Assembly: GCA_947631455.1 (NCBI GenBank)
Contig: CANRLH010000001.1
Location: forward strand, 248,001 to 312,000
DNA length: 64,000 nt
Direction of reading: 5' to 3'
Origin: an uncultured Clostridia bacterium
Lineage (GTDB): Bacteria > Bacillota > Clostridia > Oscillospirales > Ruminococcaceae
Part shown: in pieces, positions 36,907 through 46,275 of the stretch
How positions within the stretch are numbered: the first letter of the stretch is position 1
Layout of the letters: each line of letters begins with the position of its first letter
Position numbers and translations under genes: made by a program
The notes under the pieces: model-generated
The model's database searches: none
Told to the model about the DNA's origin: nothing
Seen by the model: only the letters and a program-made list of their open reading frames with translations

Positions 36907-37998
36907 CTAAAGCTTTGTTTTGTATAGGTATAAGTCAACAGGCGAGTATCTTTCAAAAAGGTATCCGCTTATCGGAGCTTTTAAATTTGTTGTCGGTTTG
37001 CATGTCGGAATCCTGAGCGTAAACGTGGTTCCCTCGTTCTTTTTTGTCGTGTAAGTAAGAGATGATGAAAACCTGTCGCAGAAAAGTTTTACTATGGTAA
37101 GTCCAAGCCCCTCATTGTACTTAGTCATATCGGACGATGAGAACGGAACAAATAAAAGCTTTGCGGTATCGCTGTCAATTCCCACACCGTTGTCAGTTAC
37201 TGAAAGAGCGGCGCTTTCCCCTATATTTGAGAGCTTTATATATATGTCCTTTTCCTCGCTTATGTTGTATATTATTGCGTTAGACACAAGATTTAATATC
37301 ACTCTTAAAAGCCGTTCAAAATCAAGCTTGGCGGTGATGTCCTCCTCAATATCATACCTTATTTTGATGCCGCTCTGACTGACCTTGGGTATTATAGCGT
37401 GAATTGTGTTTTCAACAAATTCGGAAAGCGAGGCTGTCTGTATGTTAAAGTCATTTGATGAATAATTTATAAGTTCTTCAAGGTTTGCGATGGAGGACAT
37501 TGCCTTATATGATGATTCTGATAGAGAATTAGCGTTGTTTGCAAGATCATATTGCTCGGCGCGCTCAAGCTCATTTTTGAGCAATTCACTTGAAAATGCA
37601 ACAGCGCTTGAGATTTCTCTTACCAGGGAAATGTATTTGTTAAGACCTATTGCCGAGTAGGATGAGTTAAGCTTTGATATTGCCGTAAGAACATCAACGG
37701 ACTCAACTATAAACCCGATCGGCAGGTTCTGTTCAAAAAGAGGAACGACCTTTACCGGAACAACGCTTTGCTCAGTATGCATAAGCATTTGCTCTTCACT
37801 TTTTATTCCCTTTATACCGACTGTTCCTATGACACCGATAGAATGAATATCAGGGGTATAAAAGCTCGTATTTTCAGTATGAGCAAAGAGACCGTTGTCA
37901 TTCGACCACATAAGATTTACATTTTGGTCAAACACAGCAGCTTTTGTGCTGGTGCAAGAATATATTTTTTTTATAGTTTCTATCATAACGGTTTTCAT
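36907..37998 (-). CDS. Cytosolic histidine-kinase-like protein without a visible phosphoacceptor His
   Basis: A 363-residue protein with no membrane span. An N-terminal sensor-like region (about 1-130, PAS/GAF-like by layout) leads to a helical dimer region and a clear C-terminal HATPase domain (about 220-335) with the N box NLVSNAI, G1 DNGVGID, F box FVPF and G2 GLGLTIV. The dimer helices, where an H box with His should be, read SSYKAMSSIANLEELINYSS and contain no His. It may regulate as an ATPase or partner rather than autophosphorylate. There is no response regulator next to it and no clear ribosome site. Confidence 0.75.
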   Translation of the reverse strand: MKTVMIETIKKIYSCTSTKAAVFDQNVNLMWSNDNGLFAHTENTSFYTPDIHSIGVIGTVGIKGIKSEEQMLMHTEQSVVPVKVVPLFEQNLPIGFIVESVDVLTAISKLNSSYSAIGLNKYISLVREISSAVAFSSELLKNELERAEQYDLANNANSLSESSYKAMSSIANLEELINYSSNDFNIQTASLSEFVENTIHAIIPKVSQSGIKIRYDIEEDITAKLDFERLLRVILNLVSNAIIYNISEEKDIYIKLSNIGESAALSVTDNGVGIDSDTAKLLFVPFSSSDMTKYNEGLGLTIVKLFCDRFSSSLTYTTKKNEGTTFTLRIPTCKPTTNLKAPISGYLFERYSPVDLYLYKTKL

Positions 37999-38106
37999 AT
38001 CAATACCCCGTACCCGAATAAAGGATTGCTACTTAATGACATTTTAACACATTTTTATTAAAAATACAACAAATTTTTTAAGTTATTTTCTAATAGTTAC
38101 TCACTC

Positions 38107-38135
38107 TTGACTTATCGTAAAAATTGTATTAAAAT
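38107..38135 (+). promoter_or_regulatory. Promoter of the YebC-family gene
   Basis: TTGACT (38107-38112), 17 bases, TAAAAT (38130-38135). Confidence 0.75.
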
Positions 38136-38173
38136 ATTAAAGATAGGTAAACAGAAAAGGAGTTAAAAGTTTT

Positions 38174-38905
38174 ATGTCAGGACATTCAAAATGGGCTAAC
38201 ATTAAAAGAAAAAAAGAGGGCAATGATGCTGCTAAGGCCAAGATTTTCACGAAAATAGGCAGGGAAATTATGGTGTGCGTCAAAGAAGGGGGACCTGATC
38301 CCGCTAATAACGCCAGGCTGAGAGATCTTATTCAGAAAGCCAAGAGCAACAATGTTCCCAATGACAATATTGACAGAATGATAAAAAAAGCGGCGGGAGA
38401 GGGAGATAAGAATAACTATGAAACTCTCGTCTACGAGGGCTATGGCCCTAACGGCGTTGCGGTTATAGTCGAGTGCCTTACCGATAACAAAAACAGAACC
38501 GCTGGCGATATTCGACACTATTTTGACAAGTTCGGCGGAAACCTCGGTACGACCGGATGTGTTTCGTTTATGTTTTCGCAAAAGGGAGTAATTTTGCTGG
38601 ACGCACAAGGCGTTGACGAGGAAAAGCTGATGGAAGACGTTTTTGAGGCCGGAGCGTCTGATTTTGATATCGACGGAGACGAGGCTGAGATAACTACAGA
38701 GCCGGCGGATGTATTTAAAGCGGCAGAGGCTCTTAAGGAAATGGGCTACAACATAATATCTGCTGAAGCGGCTCAGGTGCCTTCAACGTATACTCAGCTC
38801 ACTGACGAGGATTCCATCAGGAAGATGAACCTTCTGCTTGACACGCTTGAGGAAAATGATGATGTTCAGCAGGTTTTCCACAACTGGGAGATGCCAGAGG
38901 AATAG
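38174..38905 (+). CDS. YebC/PmpR (TACO1) family protein
   Basis: A 243-residue YebC family member starting MSGHSKWANIKRKKEG, the family signature, with NVPNDNIDRMIKKAAGE and the YEGYGPNGVAVIVECLTDNKNRT block. The family is annotated as transcriptional regulators; recent work ties it to translation of proline-rich stretches. AAAGGAG precedes the ATG. It is monocistronic here rather than next to ruv genes. Confidence 0.92.
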   Translation: MSGHSKWANIKRKKEGNDAAKAKIFTKIGREIMVCVKEGGPDPANNARLRDLIQKAKSNNVPNDNIDRMIKKAAGEGDKNNYETLVYEGYGPNGVAVIVECLTDNKNRTAGDIRHYFDKFGGNLGTTGCVSFMFSQKGVILLDAQGVDEEKLMEDVFEAGASDFDIDGDEAEITTEPADVFKAAEALKEMGYNIISAEAAQVPSTYTQLTDEDSIRKMNLLLDTLEENDDVQQVFHNWEMPEE

Positions 38906-39031
38906 TCTGTTTAAAATGAATTTTGTTGTAAGCCAAGCTGCATTTTATAACAGCTTATGGACAATACTTTGTTGTATTGCGCGTGATTTTTGGCTTGAGA
39001 TATGAATTTCTGAATGTTTGTGAGATTAAAC

Positions 39032-39060
39032 TTGCAATTTATTGAAAATGGGTGTATAAT
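39032..39060 (+). promoter_or_regulatory. Promoter of ilvE
   Basis: TTGCAA (39032-39037), 17 bases, TATAAT (39055-39060). Confidence 0.75.
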
Positions 39061-39099
39061 GTATCCATCAGATAAAATATCAGGAAAGAAGGATTAAAG

Positions 39100-40173
39100 A
39101 TGCTTGAAATAAAATACGAGCTGTCTGAGAATTTAAAGGAAAAGCCTAAGGATGAAACCAAGCTTGGCTTCGGCCACATCTTTACCGACCACATGTTTGT
39201 GATGAATTACGATGAGGGAAAGGGCTGGAACAACGCGAGAATTGTTCCGTTTGGAAATGTTGAGCTTTCACCGGCTGCTATGTGTCTTCACTATGGTCAG
39301 GAAATTTTTGAGGGACTTAAAGCTTACAGAACTGCCGATGGCAGCGTCCAGCTTTTCAGACCTGATGAGAATTTCAAGAGAATGAACGTTTCTGCTAAGA
39401 GAATGGTTATTCCACAGATAGATGAGGAGTTCTGTCTATACGCTTTGAAGGAGCTTTTAAAAATAGAGGAGGAATGGGTTCCGCATACTGAGGGTGCGGC
39501 GCTTTACATAAGACCCTTTATTTTTGCAACAGATCCGTACGTTGGAGTTAAACCGGCTGATCACTATTTGTTCATGATTATTCTTTCTCCTTCGGGCGCT
39601 TATTATTCAACGGGACTTAATCCCGTTAAAATCTACGTTGAAAGCAAATATGTAAGAGCAGTAAGAGGCGGAACAGGATTTGCTAAAACAGCTGCTAACT
39701 ATGCTATTTCTCTAGCGGGTCAGGAGGAGGCTCATCAACAGGACTACGAGCAGGTTCTCTGGCTTGACGGAGTTGAGCAGAGATATGTTGAAGAGGTAGG
39801 CTCAATGAACATATTCTTCGTTATCGACGGAGAGGTCGTTACTCCGCTGCTTACCGGTTCGGTACTGCCGGGAATTACAAGAAAATCCGCTATTGAGATC
39901 TGCAAGAAAAAGGGACTTAAGGTTTCTGAGAGAAAAATAGCGATAGATGAGATCGCAAAGGCTTACGACGAAGGAAAGCTCGATGAAGTTTTCGGTACGG
40001 GAACAGCCGCGGTTATTTCTCCTGTCGGACACTTAAAGTGGGGAGACAAGATCATGACGATAAACGACAACAAGATCGGAAAGATCTCTCAGATGCTCTA
40101 CGATACCATGACGGGTATGCAGTGGGGAAAGATTCCGGATGAGTTCGGTTGGATCGTACCTTTAAAGGATTGA
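39100..40173 (+). CDS. ilvE: Branched-chain amino acid aminotransferase
   Basis: PLP class IV transaminase for the last step of valine, leucine and isoleucine synthesis. The 357-residue protein is the longer BCAT type. Motifs include LHYGQEIFEGLKAYR, LYIRPFIFATDPYVGV, the lysine in GFAKTAANYAISLAGQ region, the EVGSMNIFFV strand and FGTGTAAVISPVG for phosphate binding. It lies far from the ilvBNC operon and has its own promoter. The ribosome site is GGAAAGAAGG. Confidence 0.95.
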   Translation: MLEIKYELSENLKEKPKDETKLGFGHIFTDHMFVMNYDEGKGWNNARIVPFGNVELSPAAMCLHYGQEIFEGLKAYRTADGSVQLFRPDENFKRMNVSAKRMVIPQIDEEFCLYALKELLKIEEEWVPHTEGAALYIRPFIFATDPYVGVKPADHYLFMIILSPSGAYYSTGLNPVKIYVESKYVRAVRGGTGFAKTAANYAISLAGQEEAHQQDYEQVLWLDGVEQRYVEEVGSMNIFFVIDGEVVTPLLTGSVLPGITRKSAIEICKKKGLKVSERKIAIDEIAKAYDEGKLDEVFGTGTAAVISPVGHLKWGDKIMTINDNKIGKISQMLYDTMTGMQWGKIPDEFGWIVPLKD

Positions 40174-40191
40174 TGTCAAGGTTTTAATTTC

Positions 40192-40223
40192 AGCGGTGCA
40201 GGCGAGTGCTTGTGCCGCTTTTG
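40192..40223 (+). terminator. Terminator of ilvE
   Basis: AGCGGTGCA and TGTGCCGCT pair (two G-U) and are followed by TTTTG. Confidence 0.7.
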
Positions 40224-40261
40224 TATTATCTTGAGAAAAGTCTTTATTATTTATTAAAAAC

Positions 40262-40300
40262 AAAAATGTCTCCTGCCCATTGTTGGTAAGAGACATTTTT
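40262..40300 (-). terminator. Terminator of the hybrid sensor kinase gene
   Basis: AAAAATGTCTC and GAGACATTTTT form an exact 11-pair stem around a 17-base loop, just past the minus-strand stop. Confidence 0.8.
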
Positions 40301-40304
40301 GGCT

Positions 40305-42869
40305 TTATTTTATATATTTTTTAAGCGTGCGGGCAACTTCCTTTACATCGATCGGCTTTGCAATGTGAGCGTTCATTCCGATGTCAAGACACTTTTTGAT
40401 ATCTTCTGAAAAAGCGTCCGCAGTCATAGCTATAATAGGTATGTCTGAGTAAGAGCTTTCAAGCTTTCTAATCGCTTCGGTTGCTTCATATCCGTTCATG
40501 ATCGGCATACGAATGTCCATAAGAATGGCCTTATACTCATCAGGCTCTGCGCTTTTAATCATATTTAAGCAAACCTGTCCGTTTTCTGCGTGCTCAACTT
40601 CAAGGTTAAGCTGAGATAACAGCTCATATGCGATTTCCCAGTTCAGGTCGTTATCCTCCGCGACTAATATCTTTGTTCCGCCGAAATCATATCTGCGCTC
40701 CTCTTTTATATCCTGATGTTGCTCGGCACTGCCGTTGTCAGTGTAATGCTTAAGTCCGTAATACAAGGTTGACTTGAACAGAGGCTTAGAAATAAATCCG
40801 TTTACGCCAGCTTCTTTAGCGGCTGATTCTATTTCGCTCCAGTCGTATGCCGATATAAGAAGAATAGGAATGTCGTTTCCTAATTCGTTTCTTATTCTTC
40901 TTGCGGTTTCGATTCCGTCAATGCCGGGAAGTTTCCAGTCGAGGAGTATTATTTGATAATCGTTGTGGATTTCGTGGCGTTTCTTTACCATTTTGATCGC
41001 GCTTTCACCGTCCATTGTCCAGTCAGCTGTAACACCGATCTTCTTGAGCGAATCCACAGTGCTCAGGCAAAGCTGTTCGTCGTCGTCAACAACCAGCATA
41101 TTCCAGTTGGGAAGGATCATATCCTCTTCCAATATATTTGACTTTTCAAAGTCGAGAACCAAGTGGAATTCGCTTCCTTTTCCAAGCTCGCTTTCAATAT
41201 TGATCGTACCACCCATGGCATCAACTATATACTTAGTTATTGCCATACCCAGGCCTGAGCCCTCCGTGCGCTTGACGCGCTTGCTGTCCTCACGGGTAAA
41301 GGAGTCAAATATCTTTTCCTTAAACTCAGGAGTCATTCCTATACCTGTATCCTTTACAATTATGTGAGTTCTTACGTATGCTTCTCCGACAGGAGATCCT
41401 TCCTGATACATTGATACGGTGATGCATCCGCCATCGGGTGTGAACTTGATAGCGTTGGATAAGAAGTTTAATAGCACCTGATTGAACCTTACACTGTCGC
41501 AGAAAACATTTTCCGAATCAATATCGTGGATAAATACATCAAACTTCTGATTTTTGATTTTCACCTGGGGCTGGACAATGCTTACTATGCCGTCCATTAC
41601 CTCCCTAAGAGAAATCTGATCCATATTCAAGGTGAGCTTTCCGCTTTCTATCTTGGACATATCCAGAACGTCGTTTATTAGGCCAAGAAGATGTTTGCTT
41701 GAAACGCTGATTTTTTTCAGGCAGTTTTGTATCTGCTGTTTGTCGTCAATATTGGCAGTAGCAATGGCTGTCATTCCGACGATGGCGTTCATAGGTGTGC
41801 GTATGTCGTGGCTCATATTAGACAAAAATTCACTCTTTGATTTATTCGCTCTGATAGCATCTTTGCGGGCGATCTCAAGTTCGCGGATCTGGCGCTGAGT
41901 CATTCTCATATATATTGTGAATATAATTACGAACGTTGTAAGTATGAAAATCAACGAGATAATGAGAATGTAGAATCTTTGAGTTCCAAGACCATCAATG
42001 GTTTTATCCAAAGCACCGTACGGCATAACTGTTATAAGATACCATTCAGAATATGAAAGATCTGTACAGTATACATGCCTGCGCTCATTTTCGGCGACAA
42101 CAATGGTGGAATAGTCCTCATTTTCTTCCATTGCAGCTTTAAGCTCATTTATATAATCGTCTGCACTTTTGCCATTGTTTTCTGACACGACGGCTTTCAG
42201 TCGGTCAAAGTAGTTTTTATCATCACCGGTGTTCGTATTTCTTATAACGTATCTTCCGTCACGTATGATGATATCAGAAAAGGTAAGCGAATCGTCGTTG
42301 TTGAGATTTTCAAGTCCAAGGATTCCATTAAAGTAATCTGAGGACAATCCGGCAACCAGCGCCGTACAGTTTTCGTTGTTTGACATCGGATAAGTTGTTG
42401 AGATGCCTATCATAACCGTATTTTCGCCCGACTCAGTCTGAGCAAGCGTCACCTTTTTTTCGTTGTTGTTAAGAGATTTTAAAAATGGCTTGGGATCGTA
42501 CAGTTTGCTTGGCTCTCCGTATATCATTTCGAAATCGCCGTCATGACTCAATAATGCAAGAGAGTCAAAGCCGCTCAGCTTACCTCCGGCCTCAAGATCG
42601 TTTAGCATTTCTTCTGAATAAGTATAATTCTCCGGAGGATTGTTTTCTATAATGGTCTCAACCATAGAAAGACGAAGGTCAATAGTAGTCTGAAAATGCT
42701 TTGAGATCTTCTCGTTCATACTTGCCATATATATATTTCCTATTTTACTGATCGCGTCTTCGCTTTTATTGCTCATAGTTATTGCGAAAAAGGACATTAC
42801 ACTTACGCATACTATAACTATTATGATCAGGCTTGTTGTCAGAAACAGCATTGTTTTTTTCTTTGTCAT
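40305..42869 (-). CDS. Hybrid sensor histidine kinase with two receiver domains
   Basis: An 854-residue membrane sensor. Order: membrane span (about 8-30), extracytoplasmic Cache-like region (about 35-295), second span (about 300-322), HisKA with SEFLSNMSHDIRTPMNAIVG, HATPase with NFLSNAIKF, DTGIGM and GSGLGMAITKYI, receiver 1 (about 595-715, Asp in ILLDWKLPG) and receiver 2 (about 735-852, Asp in ILMDIRMPIMNG). There is no HPt domain, so any phosphorelay output must come from elsewhere. The signal is unknown. GAGGTTG precedes the ATG; the gene stands alone. Confidence 0.92.
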   Translation of the reverse strand: MTKKKTMLFLTTSLIIIVIVCVSVMSFFAITMSNKSEDAISKIGNIYMASMNEKISKHFQTTIDLRLSMVETIIENNPPENYTYSEEMLNDLEAGGKLSGFDSLALLSHDGDFEMIYGEPSKLYDPKPFLKSLNNNEKKVTLAQTESGENTVMIGISTTYPMSNNENCTALVAGLSSDYFNGILGLENLNNDDSLTFSDIIIRDGRYVIRNTNTGDDKNYFDRLKAVVSENNGKSADDYINELKAAMEENEDYSTIVVAENERRHVYCTDLSYSEWYLITVMPYGALDKTIDGLGTQRFYILIISLIFILTTFVIIFTIYMRMTQRQIRELEIARKDAIRANKSKSEFLSNMSHDIRTPMNAIVGMTAIATANIDDKQQIQNCLKKISVSSKHLLGLINDVLDMSKIESGKLTLNMDQISLREVMDGIVSIVQPQVKIKNQKFDVFIHDIDSENVFCDSVRFNQVLLNFLSNAIKFTPDGGCITVSMYQEGSPVGEAYVRTHIIVKDTGIGMTPEFKEKIFDSFTREDSKRVKRTEGSGLGMAITKYIVDAMGGTINIESELGKGSEFHLVLDFEKSNILEEDMILPNWNMLVVDDDEQLCLSTVDSLKKIGVTADWTMDGESAIKMVKKRHEIHNDYQIILLDWKLPGIDGIETARRIRNELGNDIPILLISAYDWSEIESAAKEAGVNGFISKPLFKSTLYYGLKHYTDNGSAEQHQDIKEERRYDFGGTKILVAEDNDLNWEIAYELLSQLNLEVEHAENGQVCLNMIKSAEPDEYKAILMDIRMPIMNGYEATEAIRKLESSYSDIPIIAMTADAFSEDIKKCLDIGMNAHIAKPIDVKEVARTLKKYIK

Positions 42870-43011
42870 TGCACAACCTCATTTATTAAATAGAATTGAT
42901 CATTTGAATTAACTAATCAATTTTACCATACTTTTATTCAAAAATCAACTTACGATTTTCGTTTTTAACCTCTAATCCTATATGTATAATATTCGTGGAC
43001 GTGTATATTGT

Positions 43012-43052
43012 GCATAATAAAAACGTCTGCACAAGCCAAAGTGCAGACGCAA
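43012..43052 (-). terminator. Terminator of the SDR gene
   Basis: CGTCTGCAC and GTGCAGACG pair exactly with an 8-base loop; on the minus strand TTTTTATTATG follows. Confidence 0.85.
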
Positions 43053-43057
43053 TTGTT

Positions 43058-43777
43058 TTACATTACCATTCCGCCGTTTACGCTTATAGTAATGCCGTTT
43101 AAATACGACGAATCATTACTCGCTAAAAACCGTATCACAGAGGCGACCTCTGACGGTAAGCCGATTCTCTTAAGCGGGATATCGTTTGTCAAAAAGGATA
43201 AAGTATCCGGTTCAAGCTCTTTATTCATATCGGTGTCAATAACGCCGGGGCTTACGCAGTTTACTCTTATTCCGCTCATTCCGACTTCTTTTGCGAGAGC
43301 CTTGGTAAAGCCGATAATTCCCGCCTTTGAAGCCGAATATACCACTTCACAGGAGGCGCCGTCCTCTCCCCACATGGAAGCTACGTTTATTATTATGCCG
43401 CTGTGTTTTTTTATCATGTCAGGCAGGGCGTATTTTGTGCATAAAACCGCGCCTTTTAAGTTTATGTCAAGCACTCTTGCAATCTCTTCATCGCTCATTA
43501 GCTGAAACACGCCGATGTGTGAAACTCCGGCATTGTTTACAAGAATATCTGTGCCGCCGAATCGTTTACGGACATAGTCAAACATTGCTTTAACGTCATC
43601 GGCCTTTGAAATGTCTGCTTTATAAGGATATGCTTCTTTAAGTGAATCTGCCAGAGCATTCGCCTTTGACTCGGAATGCAAATAGTTTATTATAACACGG
43701 TACCCTGCATCGGAAAGGGCTTGTGCCGCTTTGCTGCCTATTCCCCGGGAAGCCCCCGTTATCACCACTGTCTTCAT
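43058..43777 (-). CDS. Short-chain dehydrogenase/reductase (FabG-like)
   Basis: A 239-residue classical SDR. The cofactor motif is TGASRGIGSKAAQAL, followed by VNNAG, the catalytic Ser in NVASMWG and the YSASKAGIIGFTKALAKE Tyr-Lys motif, then RVNCVSPGVIDTDM. It is closest in pattern to 3-oxoacyl-ACP reductases, but with no fatty acid genes around, the substrate is not determined. AAGGAG precedes the ATG. A small gene lies 38 bases upstream on the same strand. Confidence 0.88.
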   Translation of the reverse strand: MKTVVITGASRGIGSKAAQALSDAGYRVIINYLHSESKANALADSLKEAYPYKADISKADDVKAMFDYVRKRFGGTDILVNNAGVSHIGVFQLMSDEEIARVLDINLKGAVLCTKYALPDMIKKHSGIIINVASMWGEDGASCEVVYSASKAGIIGFTKALAKEVGMSGIRVNCVSPGVIDTDMNKELEPDTLSFLTNDIPLKRIGLPSEVASVIRFLASNDSSYLNGITISVNGGMVM

Positions 43778-43815
43778 AAAAAAACTCCTTATTGTGTCTT
43801 AAAGATATTTTACAT

Positions 43816-44034
43816 CTATTTGTGATTTTCGTCAACCCAATGCTTTGACAGCTTTATGTTTTCGTCGTCATGATTGTAAACGTTTCCGTCATCTGCCGTA
43901 TAATTGTCAGTAACGACATATGTTTCAAACACCGGGGTGATGTTCTTGGGGTCGTATATTTTTACATCTCCATCAAATTTTACTTCTCTTGTGTGCCTAG
44001 GAAAACGTCTTAAATTTTTTTGATCGCTCATCAT
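43816..44034 (-). CDS. Small hydrophilic protein of unknown function
   Basis: A 72-residue soluble protein starting at one of two tandem ATGs (MMSDQKNLRRFPRHTRE) after GAGGTG. It is rich in Asp, Asn, His and Tyr and contains TDNYTADDGNVYNHDDENI. I do not recognise a family. It is probably co-transcribed with the SDR gene that follows 38 bases later. Confidence 0.6.
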   Translation of the reverse strand: MMSDQKNLRRFPRHTREVKFDGDVKIYDPKNITPVFETYVVTDNYTADDGNVYNHDDENIKLSKHWVDENHK

Positions 44035-44119
44035 TTTCACCTCTTTTATTATTTATTAATGTAAAAATATTTTCCCCGTGATACACAAAAACTATTAAAT
44101 AAAATCTTTTGAAAAATTA

Positions 44120-44148
44120 TTGTATTATTTTGAAAAATCGTGTATAAT
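44120..44148 (+). promoter_or_regulatory. Promoter of the four-span membrane protein gene
   Basis: TTGTAT (44120-44125), 17 bases, TATAAT (44143-44148). Confidence 0.7.
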
Positions 44149-44219
44149 GATAAAAGCGTTAAGTTGTTTTTTCAATATTTTCTTTATCGATTGCGCCTGT
44201 TATAAAGGAGAGGGTCTAT

Positions 44220-44807
44220 ATGGATATCAAGAAAAAGAGCTCGCTTAAAGTTCTGTTAAAGGTTCTTACCGCTGACTTTATGTGCCTTGTGCTTCTTTTG
44301 TTTTATATGGTTTTTTATCGCTCATTCTGGCTTGTGAACAACATTGTATTCGGCATATGTGAGATTCTGGTGATGCTTATGCTGCTGGCTGACTATGCTA
44401 TGAAGCAGGGAAGCTTTTTACGCTCTCAGGTGAACTTTCACGGCCTTGATGAATGCGAAAACTTCGGTTTTACGATAGGTCTTATAAGTACAGTTCCAAG
44501 CTATTTATCTATCGTGTTTTTGCTTTTGGGAAAGCTTAAAATACTCGGAAACACGGTTGCGGTTTACTATCTTACCAACACCTTTTTTGCACCGATATTC
44601 AATCTCTTCAGCCTTAACTTTAATCCGCCTGAGAAAAATGCAAGTGTTGCTTCCGCAGTTGCAGCAAACACAACGTGGCTCTCCATTATAGTAGCTTTGA
44701 TACTGCCGTTTTCGATGATTTTGGTCTGCTACTATTTCTTTAAAATCGGTTACAACAATGTTGACTTAAAGTCTTTGCTGGTTTATAAGCGCAGCAAGAA
44801 AAAGTAA
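44220..44807 (+). CDS. Polytopic membrane protein of unknown function
   Basis: A 195-residue protein with about five hydrophobic segments (roughly 15-33, 38-58, 85-105, 112-130 and 150-173), a basic N-terminus (KKKSSLK) and a basic C-terminus (YKRSKKK). Topology by the positive-inside rule would leave both ends near the cytoplasm. I do not recognise a family. It has a consensus promoter, AAAGGAGAGGG before the ATG and its own terminator, so expression as a single gene is well supported. Confidence 0.75.
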   Translation: MDIKKKSSLKVLLKVLTADFMCLVLLLFYMVFYRSFWLVNNIVFGICEILVMLMLLADYAMKQGSFLRSQVNFHGLDECENFGFTIGLISTVPSYLSIVFLLLGKLKILGNTVAVYYLTNTFFAPIFNLFSLNFNPPEKNASVASAVAANTTWLSIIVALILPFSMILVCYYFFKIGYNNVDLKSLLVYKRSKKK

Positions 44808-44824
44808 GTTTTAAGTATTACTTT

Positions 44825-44861
44825 GAGGGAATCGGGTTTTATATCCGGTTTCCTCTTTTTA
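44825..44861 (+). terminator. Terminator of the membrane protein gene
   Basis: GAGGGAATCGGG pairs with TCCGGTTTCCTC (with G-U and one mismatch) and TTTTT follows. Confidence 0.75.
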
Positions 44862-44888
44862 ATTTGAAAAACAGAACAGCAGGCTTAT

Positions 44889-46262
44889 TTATGCCTGCTG
44901 TAATTTATATGTTTTGACGTTCGTCAGTGATGGTACAAATGCAAAACTGATAATAAAATTAAATTCGTTGTCTTTCTCGTAAAAGTCCGTTGATGCATTG
45001 TATTTGTCAGCTATATCTTTGACGATTTTAAGTCCTAAGCCGTGTGAAAGTTTATCGTTTTTCGTTGTCAAAAGCCCAGGATTGCTTTTTGTGACCGAAT
45101 TATCAATAGAATTTGAAATCTGAATTGTCAGCCGACTTTCGCTTTGTATTGCTTTAAAGCCCAGCTTCTTTTCATCGCTTTGCTTTGCTGCACAAACTGC
45201 GTTGTCCAAAAGATTTCCTATCAGATGACACAAGTCATAACTGTCTATATCTCCGAAATCTGATACGGAAAGTGCTGTAACTTTTATGCCGGCTGCCTGC
45301 GCTGCGCTGAGCTTTGTATTTACTACGGCGTTTACTATATCGTTGTTCGTTTTTATAAAGGTGTTTATCTTTCCTATTTCCTCAGCGCTTTTATCAATGA
45401 ATTCTATAGCTTTGTCTGTTTTTCCGCTGATGATAAGTGAGCGCAATACAGAAAGACTAGATTTTGAGTCGTGCCGAAGCTTTCGTATCTGTTCGTGCTG
45501 AACCTTTATCTCTTCATAATGCTTTTCACGGTATTCGTTTTCTATCTTAAGCATTTCGTTTTCACTCTCAATACGATTTTGCATGCTTATTCTGTATATA
45601 AAATAATAAAGCAAAATGTTGAAAAGTATAATCGCAACCAGACACGCTATAAGATATATCTTTACAGCGAAAGTAAACTGTTCGCTGTACCTGTAGAAAA
45701 TCGACAAAACTATTGCTGAAGTAATAGAAGATATGATAAATGATATAACTATCGCTATAAGCTCAGTGCGTTTTATTTTTGAGATGATATGTTTTTTATT
45801 TACTATCTTTATTAACAGATAAGCAGCTAAAAGATATATTGCATTTACAACAATACAGGATATATAATGCGTGGGCGTGTTTCCCATTATTTCTTCGACA
45901 GGTACGCTGAAAAGTATTGTCTGTGTGTACATACTTATGTATGATATCAGTATCATAATTAAGTTTGTTAAAAAGCTTATAATCAACTTTTGAAAAGCGC
46001 TTCCTTTACAGAAAATAAACGAATAGATAAGGGCTGTTGCCATTCCCTCAAAAATTGAAACAAAGCCTGAAACGGTACTTGCTATATCATAAAATAAGTA
46101 TGACACAATCCAAACTGAAATATAAAATATTATTGTTCCCGGAGTAAAAAAACGCCCCTTCTTTGCCCCTAAAATTCCGTATGAAGGCAGTGTTACTGTC
46201 AGCATAAAGCATCCGTTTATCAATACATATTCATACAGAAAACTCAAGATTTTTGCAAGCAT
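44889..46262 (-). CDS. GHKL-domain sensor kinase (AgrC/VirS-like)
   Basis: A 457-residue membrane sensor with about six or seven hydrophobic spans in the first 215 residues, a short coiled coil, the H box KLRHDSKSSLSVLRSL and a GHKL ATPase domain with DLCHLIGNLLDNAVCAA and GLGLKIVKDIADKY. This is the layout of peptide-sensing kinases such as AgrC and VirS. No agrB, agrD or other peptide gene is visible nearby, so the signal is unknown. It is 13 bases downstream of its response regulator gene and both are on the minus strand. Confidence 0.9.
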   Translation of the reverse strand: MLAKILSFLYEYVLINGCFMLTVTLPSYGILGAKKGRFFTPGTIIFYISVWIVSYLFYDIASTVSGFVSIFEGMATALIYSFIFCKGSAFQKLIISFLTNLIMILISYISMYTQTILFSVPVEEIMGNTPTHYISCIVVNAIYLLAAYLLIKIVNKKHIISKIKRTELIAIVISFIISSITSAIVLSIFYRYSEQFTFAVKIYLIACLVAIILFNILLYYFIYRISMQNRIESENEMLKIENEYREKHYEEIKVQHEQIRKLRHDSKSSLSVLRSLIISGKTDKAIEFIDKSAEEIGKINTFIKTNNDIVNAVVNTKLSAAQAAGIKVTALSVSDFGDIDSYDLCHLIGNLLDNAVCAAKQSDEKKLGFKAIQSESRLTIQISNSIDNSVTKSNPGLLTTKNDKLSHGLGLKIVKDIADKYNASTDFYEKDNEFNFIISFAFVPSLTNVKTYKLQQA

Positions 46263-46275
46263 ATTTCACATCCCC

